64,000 bases of DNA from Bin87 sp963666865 (GTDB lineage: Bacteria > Chloroflexota > Dehalococcoidia > Lucifugimonadales > UBA3495). Location: NCBI GenBank assembly GCA_963666865.1, contig OY763072.1, forward strand, positions 1,364,001 to 1,428,000. Direction: 5' to 3'. The translations under genes were made by a program, and so were the position numbers. Below are positions 59,027-64,000 of this stretch, one piece after another. Numbering within the stretch: position 1 is the stretch's first letter; each line of letters starts with the position of its first letter. The notes under the pieces are model-generated. The model did no database searches, was not told where the DNA came from, and worked only from the letters and a program-made list of their open reading frames with translations.

Positions 59027-61275
59027 GTGCTATGCCGGTCAGCAAAGAAATCCTGGACGAAATCGCCCTCTCGCCCGCCGAGTACGACATGATCGTTGAC
59101 CGGCTGGACCGGGAACCCAACCCGGTGGAGTTGGGTATGTTCGGCGCGTTATGGAGCGAGCATTGCGGCTACAAACACTCCCGCCCGCTGCTGGCGATGC
59201 TGCCCACCCGTTCCGCCCGCACCCTGTCCCGGGCCGGTGCCGAAAACGCCGGCGCCATTGACATCGGCAACGGCCTGGCCGTCGTGTTCAAGGCGGAGTC
59301 GCACAACCATCCCTCGGCCGTGGAGCCGTTGCAGGGCGCGGCCACCGGCGTCGGTGGAATAGTCCGGGACATCCTGGCCATGGGCGCGCGGCCCATCGCC
59401 CTGCTCAATTCTCTGCGTTTCGGCCCGCCCGACTCCGCCGCCAACCGTCGGCTGCTGCGGGGTGTGGTGGACGGCATCGGTTGGTACGGCAACTGCATCG
59501 GCGTCCCTGACGTGGCCGGCGAAATATACTTCGATGAATGCTACTCGCAAAACCCGCTGGTCAACGCCATGTGCGTGGGCATTGCCCGCATCGACGAAAT
59601 AGCCAGCGCCGCGGCGGACACACCCGGTGACGTCCTCCTGCTGGTCGGCGCCGGCACCGGACGCGACGGGATACACGGAGCCTCCGGCCTGGCGTCCCGA
59701 ACCTTCGAGGAAGAGCAGGAACTGCGCCCCACGGTGCAGGTGGGGAACCCCTTCCTGGAAAAGTCTCTCATCGAAGCGTGCCTGGAGGCGCTGGGCACCG
59801 GCAAGGTTCGCGCGTTGCAGGACCTCGGCGCCGCCGGCCTGACCAGCGCGGCGGTGGAATCGGCGGCCCGTGGCCGGCGCGGGATTATCCTCGACATCAG
59901 CCGCGTCCATCGTCGGGAATCGGGAATGACCGGGTACGAGGTCATGCTATCCGAATCCCAGGAGCGGATGCTCCTGGCCGCTCCGCCGCAGCACGTGTCC
60001 GCCATCAACGACGTGTTCGAGAAGTGGGACATCACCTGCCGGCCCGTCGGAACCGTAACCGAAGCGCAGTTCGCCCAGGTGCAGGACGGGACGGAAACCA
60101 TCGCTGCCTTGCCCGTCGAACACCTTTCGGACGCGCCGCGCTATCGCCGGTCCGGCCAAGTCTCGGCTGATGCGCTGGCCCGTCAACGTCTCAACCTGCG
60201 CGAGGTTCCCCGGCCCGCCGATGCCGGGCAAACCCTGTTGCGCCTGATGGCCTCGCCCAACATCGCCAGCCGGAGGGGAGTGTACCAACAGTACGACCAC
60301 CAGGTGCAGACCAACACGGTTATCGGCCCCGGCGCCGGCGATGCGGCGGTCCTCCGCGTCAAGGGAACGGACACCGCCATCGCCGTCGCCATCGACGGGA
60401 ACGGCCGGCAGTGCTACCTGGACCCCTTCCGGGGCGGCCAGTTGGCGGTGGCCGAGGTCACGCGCAACCTGTCCTGCGTTGGCGCGGAACCCCTGGCGCT
60501 CACCGATTGCCTGAACTTCGGCAATCCGGAGCGTCCCGAAATCTATTACCAGTTGGAACAGTGCATCCGGGGAATGGCGCGGGCCTGTCGGGCATTGGGC
60601 GTCCCGGTGGTCAGCGGCAACGTCAGCCTGTACAACGAAAGCCAGGGTACGGCCATCTACCCTACCCCCATCGTAGGCGGGTTGGGACTGCTGGGCGATG
60701 TGAACCGGCACTGCGGGGCGGGTTTCCCGGCTGAAGGACTGGCGGTGGTCCTGTTGGGCGCCGGGCAACTGTCCGGCCGGGCTTCTGATCTGGCCGCCAG
60801 CGAATATCTGCACACCGTACACGGCATGGTGCGCGGGCGACCCCGCCTTGACCTCCCCCTGGAGCGGCGGGTACAGGCGTTGTGCCGGCAGCTGATCGCC
60901 GACGCCACGCTGCGCTCCGCCCACGACTGCTCCGACGGCGGCCTGGCCGTGGCGCTGGCCGAGTGCTGCATACTGGGGGATGGATACATCGGTGGTAGTG
61001 GGTCCATTGGTTTCGCAGCGTCCGATGACTTCTCAGCCGGAATCCCCAGGCGATGGGACGCCGCGCTATTTGGCGAAGCCCCGTCTCGCATCGTTGTCAC
61101 GGTGGAACTGGACCGGCTGCCCAATCTGTTGTCGGCAGCAAACGCCAAAGATGTGCCAATGTTGACGCTGGGGATCACCGGAGGCAGTCGGCTATACTTC
61201 AATAACTTGATAGATATGCCAATGGATGCACTTGCTGATGCTTGGAATGGAGGATTGAGCGACGCTTTGAAATAA
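59023..61275 (+). CDS. purL: phosphoribosylformylglycinamidine synthase subunit PurL (small type)
   Basis: Predicted 750-residue ATP-dependent ligase of purine synthesis. MFGALWSEHCGYKHSRPLLA, KAESHNHPSAVEPLQGAATG (substrate and ATP site), RDILAMGARPIALLNSLRFG, and the second half from LRVKGTDTAIAVAIDGNGRQ are canonical. Length is that of the small PurL, which requires separate PurQ and PurS. GTG 59023 overlaps the NYN stop; ATG 59032 is an alternative. Confidence 0.96.
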   Translation: MSAMPVSKEILDEIALSPAEYDMIVDRLDREPNPVELGMFGALWSEHCGYKHSRPLLAMLPTRSARTLSRAGAENAGAIDIGNGLAVVFKAESHNHPSAVEPLQGAATGVGGIVRDILAMGARPIALLNSLRFGPPDSAANRRLLRGVVDGIGWYGNCIGVPDVAGEIYFDECYSQNPLVNAMCVGIARIDEIASAAADTPGDVLLLVGAGTGRDGIHGASGLASRTFEEEQELRPTVQVGNPFLEKSLIEACLEALGTGKVRALQDLGAAGLTSAAVESAARGRRGIILDISRVHRRESGMTGYEVMLSESQERMLLAAPPQHVSAINDVFEKWDITCRPVGTVTEAQFAQVQDGTETIAALPVEHLSDAPRYRRSGQVSADALARQRLNLREVPRPADAGQTLLRLMASPNIASRRGVYQQYDHQVQTNTVIGPGAGDAAVLRVKGTDTAIAVAIDGNGRQCYLDPFRGGQLAVAEVTRNLSCVGAEPLALTDCLNFGNPERPEIYYQLEQCIRGMARACRALGVPVVSGNVSLYNESQGTAIYPTPIVGGLGLLGDVNRHCGAGFPAEGLAVVLLGAGQLSGRASDLAASEYLHTVHGMVRGRPRLDLPLERRVQALCRQLIADATLRSAHDCSDGGLAVALAECCILGDGYIGGSGSIGFAASDDFSAGIPRRWDAALFGEAPSRIVVTVELDRLPNLLSAANAKDVPMLTLGITGGSRLYFNNLIDMPMDALADAWNGGLSDALK

Positions 61276-61287
61276 AAGGGAGGAGTC

Positions 61288-61722
61288 ATGAACGGAATAA
61301 AGAAACTGGCCGGCGCATATCTGGTGGTTGTGTCGGTGGCGGTGGCCGTGTTTTTCATCATAAACATTTTCCTGGTCGAAGCCATCAACGTGCTCGTCGT
61401 GTGGCACGTGCTGGATGTCTTAATGTTGATCGGCCTGGCCGTGGGTCTGGCTTTCAACTACGCCCACAAAGCCGGCTTTGGAGGACGCAACGGCGACGAA
61501 CCCATCACTAAGGGTTATTTGGAGGCCCACGTCACCTTCTATGTAACTGCCGGCGTCGCCATCATCTTCCTGCACAACTGGTTTTCCCTCCTGGCTACCG
61601 GAGACGTGAGCCAGGGCGACAACCACACCGCCTGGGCCATCTGGGCCGTGGTGGACACCATGCTCCCCATCATCCTGGGCGTCACCGGCTGCCGCCTCTG
61701 GCGCGAATCCTCCCGTAGCTGA
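61288..61722 (+). CDS. four-helix membrane protein of unknown function
   Basis: Predicted 144-residue membrane protein with four hydrophobic segments (about 6-28, 36-56, 80-103 and 116-138). AIWAVVDTMLPIILGVTGCR is the last helix. GGGAGGAG precedes ATG 61288. Twelve bases after purL. No family recognised. Confidence 0.7.
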   Translation: MNGIKKLAGAYLVVVSVAVAVFFIINIFLVEAINVLVVWHVLDVLMLIGLAVGLAFNYAHKAGFGGRNGDEPITKGYLEAHVTFYVTAGVAIIFLHNWFSLLATGDVSQGDNHTAWAIWAVVDTMLPIILGVTGCRLWRESSRS

Positions 61723-61727
61723 CCACT

Positions 61728-61755
61728 GTAGGGGCGAATAATCATTCGCCCCTAC
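61728..61755. repeat. 28-bp palindromic element, copy 4
   Basis: GTAGGGGCGAAT and ATTCGCCCCTAC flank a 4-base centre AATC. It shares arms with the copies at 599 and 5407 and the A/T centre with that at 20704. It lies six bases after the membrane-protein stop. Confidence 0.95.
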
Positions 61756-61780
61756 CCGAACCAGGGAAATCCTTCGCCGT

Positions 61781-62284
61781 ATGGACCAGCTGAGCGGACT
61801 CGAAAACTTGGAACCCACAAAACAAAAAACCATCTACCTCGCCAACCCCTACGGCTTTTCAGCCCAGCAGAAGGCGTTGCTGCTGCCGGAAATCTCGGCC
61901 GCCCTCGCCGCGCTGGGCCTGGAGGTTTGGGAACCCTTCGAGCGCAACAACCAAGTTGACTTTTCCCAACCTGGATGGGCCTACCGCGTCGCCCAGGCCG
62001 ACGTGCGGGACGTGCGCGATGCCGACGCCATTTTCGCCGTGGTCAACGGCGCGCCCCCCGACGAAGGCGTGATGGTGGAACTGGGCATCGCCATCGCCCT
62101 GGGTAAGCCCACCTTCCTGTTCCGCGACGACTTCCGCCGCGTCACCGACAGCAAGGAATACCCGCTGAACCTGATGCTGTTCGCCGGTATGCCGCCAGAG
62201 GGCTGGCGGGATTACTACTTCACATCCGTCGCCGAAATCGCGTCGCCGGAAAAGGCGCTGGCCCGTTGGGCCCGCCTCAACTGA
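61781..62284 (+). CDS. nucleoside 2-deoxyribosyltransferase family protein
   Basis: Predicted 167-residue protein. TIYLANPYGFSAQQKALLLP, ADVRDVRDADAIFAVVNGAP and PDEGVMVELGIAIALGKPTF are the signature strands; the Glu in D-E-G-V-M-V-E-L-G is the catalytic nucleophile of the family. Members swap bases between deoxynucleosides or hydrolyse N-glycosidic bonds, matching the purine context. Its last 8 bp overlap the end of the NYN-LOTUS gene on the other strand. Confidence 0.88.
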   Translation: MDQLSGLENLEPTKQKTIYLANPYGFSAQQKALLLPEISAALAALGLEVWEPFERNNQVDFSQPGWAYRVAQADVRDVRDADAIFAVVNGAPPDEGVMVELGIAIALGKPTFLFRDDFRRVTDSKEYPLNLMLFAGMPPEGWRDYYFTSVAEIASPEKALARWARLN

Positions 62285-63860
62285 TGGCAACCACTTCGGC
62301 CTCCTCCACCACGCCAGGGTTGTCGGCTTCGGCGGAGCCGTGGTCGGCCAGCGGCGGCGTCGCAATGGCGTCGTTGGTGGTTCCAACCTCTTCGGACGGC
62401 GGCGGATAAGGCAAACCCAGTCGCACCGCCAGCGCGATGCCGGTCAGGGGATGCTCGCGGTTCAGCCCGAATACCCGTCGCCGGCGCAGCCGGTTGGTTT
62501 CAGGGTCCCGCGAATTCACGTTCCGATACTGGAAAACGCCGTTGGACATCAGGCCGCGCACTTGCCGTGTGATCAGGTTCCGCGTCACTAGGTCCGTAGA
62601 ATCACCCCAATGCTCCAGAATGGTCGGATCTTTGGCCTCCATTCCCTGGGTCAGGGCGGCGCTGATTTCGTTGCACAATGCCTGGAACATCACTGCGTCG
62701 GCGCCGTCCCGTTCTTCGACGAAGTGGCTCATCGCCACCAGGTCGGCAATGCGGGCCACTTCGCTGCTCTGATCCTCCGATGCGGGCAGGTCCAATTCGG
62801 CTGCGGCGTCCCTCAACGCGCTCTCCAGCTCTTCCAGGTCCGGTCGAATCGGTTCGGGAGCAATTGGCCCCTCTATCGGCTGAGACCTTGCCGGCGCGAT
62901 TTCCTCTTCGGGTTCTAGCGATAAATCGTCCGGCAGTTCGTCCGCCGCTGCTTCGGGTTCGTCGGGTTCCGGTTCTGAGACTGCGCCGTCAATGTCGTCA
63001 TCGGCCTCATCGTAGGCATCGGCGGCTTCCAGTTCCACGTCATCGTCATCCTGCGCCACCGGAACCGGGTCGGGTTCGTCGGCCATCAAGATCCAGTCCA
63101 CCAAGTCAACGCTGCGAATCTTGATGTTGCCTTCCTCGGCGACGCGCAGCATGAGCTTCTTGAATCCCGAGAAACCCAGTTTGCGCTCGTCGAAACCGGC
63201 GATGCGCCGCACCAGCCGTTGCTTGAGCGAAGTCAGCAGCAGCGTGTGTCCGGCGGCCCGCTCGGTGCGTATCACGTCCTCGATGGCGCGGATAACCTCA
63301 GGCAGTTGGTGTCGGCCCGGATTGGCCAAAGCGGCCGGAGCCGGCGGACGGTTCCGCTGGAACGGTCCCCGCTGCGGGGCGGGTTCCACGTCGATGGGGT
63401 CAACGTCGGCGTCGTAGAAGATCAATCCGTCAACGTGGTCGGCCATGCGCCGGGAAGTCGCCCAGGATACGCCCACCACCAGCACCCGCTTGCCCACCGC
63501 GCGCAGGGAGTTGATGACGTGAATGAAGTCCGAATCCCCCGATACCAGCACGAAGGTGTTGATGTTGGGGAAGTTATGCGCCGTGTCGATGCAGTCGGCC
63601 GTCATCTTCACGTCAACGCTGTTCTTGACGCTCACGGTACGGCCGGTCTGGTAGGACCCACGCAGCGGCAGCCGCGTCGGTACGTACACCGGCTCGATGC
63701 CCGCAGCGTAAAGGGAAGGAGGATCGTTGATGAACTGGCTCGCTCCCTTGAGCTCGGGAGCGCGGGTTACCCAGTCGGCATAAGCCTTGCCGACCACGAC
63801 GCGGCCGTGGTTGGAAACTTCCTCTTTGAGCGCAGATACGTTGGGAGTCCGGCCCCGCAC
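62277..63860 (-). CDS. NYN-LOTUS (OST-HTH) domain protein, large
   Basis: Predicted 527-residue protein as counted from the first ordinary start (GTG 63860). An NYN domain (about 1-150) is visible with SVDVKMTADCIDTAHNFPNI and TFVLVSGDSDFIHVINSLRA. A LOTUS/OST-HTH domain follows (LLLTSLKQRLVRRIAGFDER then KLGFSGFKKL), then an acidic linker (DDDDVELEAADAYDEADDDI) and a C-terminal winged-helix-like part with RLRRRRVFGLN. The first NYN strand, DVALFIDWENFKISLAV, is encoded upstream of GTG 63860 to about 63956, where only ATC codons follow a GAGGT site. Likely an RNA-binding RNase. Confidence 0.85.
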   Translation of the reverse strand: MRGRTPNVSALKEEVSNHGRVVVGKAYADWVTRAPELKGASQFINDPPSLYAAGIEPVYVPTRLPLRGSYQTGRTVSVKNSVDVKMTADCIDTAHNFPNINTFVLVSGDSDFIHVINSLRAVGKRVLVVGVSWATSRRMADHVDGLIFYDADVDPIDVEPAPQRGPFQRNRPPAPAALANPGRHQLPEVIRAIEDVIRTERAAGHTLLLTSLKQRLVRRIAGFDERKLGFSGFKKLMLRVAEEGNIKIRSVDLVDWILMADEPDPVPVAQDDDDVELEAADAYDEADDDIDGAVSEPEPDEPEAAADELPDDLSLEPEEEIAPARSQPIEGPIAPEPIRPDLEELESALRDAAAELDLPASEDQSSEVARIADLVAMSHFVEERDGADAVMFQALCNEISAALTQGMEAKDPTILEHWGDSTDLVTRNLITRQVRGLMSNGVFQYRNVNSRDPETNRLRRRRVFGLNREHPLTGIALAVRLGLPYPPPSEEVGTTNDAIATPPLADHGSAEADNPGVVEEAEVVAIS

Positions 63861-64000
63861 CGCCAGACTGATCTTGAAGTTTTCCCAGTCGATAAATAAG
63901 GCTACGTCTTCACTGAATGCGGCGTTGCCATTAACTTGCTGGATAGCGATGATGATACCTCAACTGGTCGTCCCTTTCTTGGACTGCTGCGTTGGTAGAG

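Overview
The window looks like a GC-rich chromosome fragment from an uncultivated Chloroflexota, most likely Dehalococcoidia or a SAR202-like lineage. This is inferred from gene content, since no rRNA is present. Pointers are a betaine-binding lipoprotein with the EVEK/VEVTR-rich linker typical of Chloroflexota binding proteins, flavin- or F420-type luciferase-like oxidoreductases, acyl-CoA dehydrogenases, a DUF1800/DUF1501/NHL trio, Uma2, and a coaD-rsmD-DivIVA-like neighbourhood.

Positions 1-28 kb are a compact, intact core. They hold an NHL-repeat protein cut by the window edge, a carboxymuconolactone decarboxylase, an RraA-like protein, a glycine-betaine ABC transporter (binding protein and permease, no ATPase seen), a GlcG/HbpS protein, an epoxide-hydrolase-like enzyme and a degenerate MntA/HepT-type pair. 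A minus-strand acyl-CoA oxidation cluster follows: two acyl-CoA dehydrogenases flank three copies of a HEPN/PaREP1-like domain, with YHS and luciferase-like genes behind. A membrane heterodisulfide-reductase-like protein of the ETF:menaquinone oxidoreductase type (13.1-15.2 kb) could take the electrons. Rex faces a complete F1Fo ATP synthase operon (atpZ/I-B-E-F-H-A-G-orf-D-C, minus strand), which has a consensus promoter and one foreign small gene between atpG and atpD. Next come a DUF151 nuclease, a DivIVA-like protein, coaD and rsmD.

Positions 28-51 kb are an accessory, decaying region. It holds four transposases, a MarR regulator with a near-perfect sigma70 promoter, a giant FnIII/Calx-beta surface protein broken by a frameshift and an IS insertion, and several frameshifted genes (NYN nuclease, DUF6930-like, FxLYD-like lipoproteins). 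It also holds an intact NHL/DUF1501/DUF1800 operon. A 25-bp inverted repeat with two mismatches brackets about 10 kb of it (28043-38069). Indel-broken genes are concentrated here, while the roughly 40 core genes are open.

Positions 51-64 kb hold a second giant secreted surface protein (FnIII plus PPC-like repeats), remnants of a transposase, tRNA-Leu(CAA), and a plus-strand run yqeY-purQ-eamA-NYN-purL-membrane protein-nucleoside deoxyribosyltransferase. That run converges on a large NYN-LOTUS protein truncated at its start by codon choice rather than by the window edge. Dispersed palindromes (GTAGGGGCGA...TCGCCCCTAC) and ATTCCGGC-TTTC-GCCGGAAT hairpins punctuate intergenic gaps throughout.
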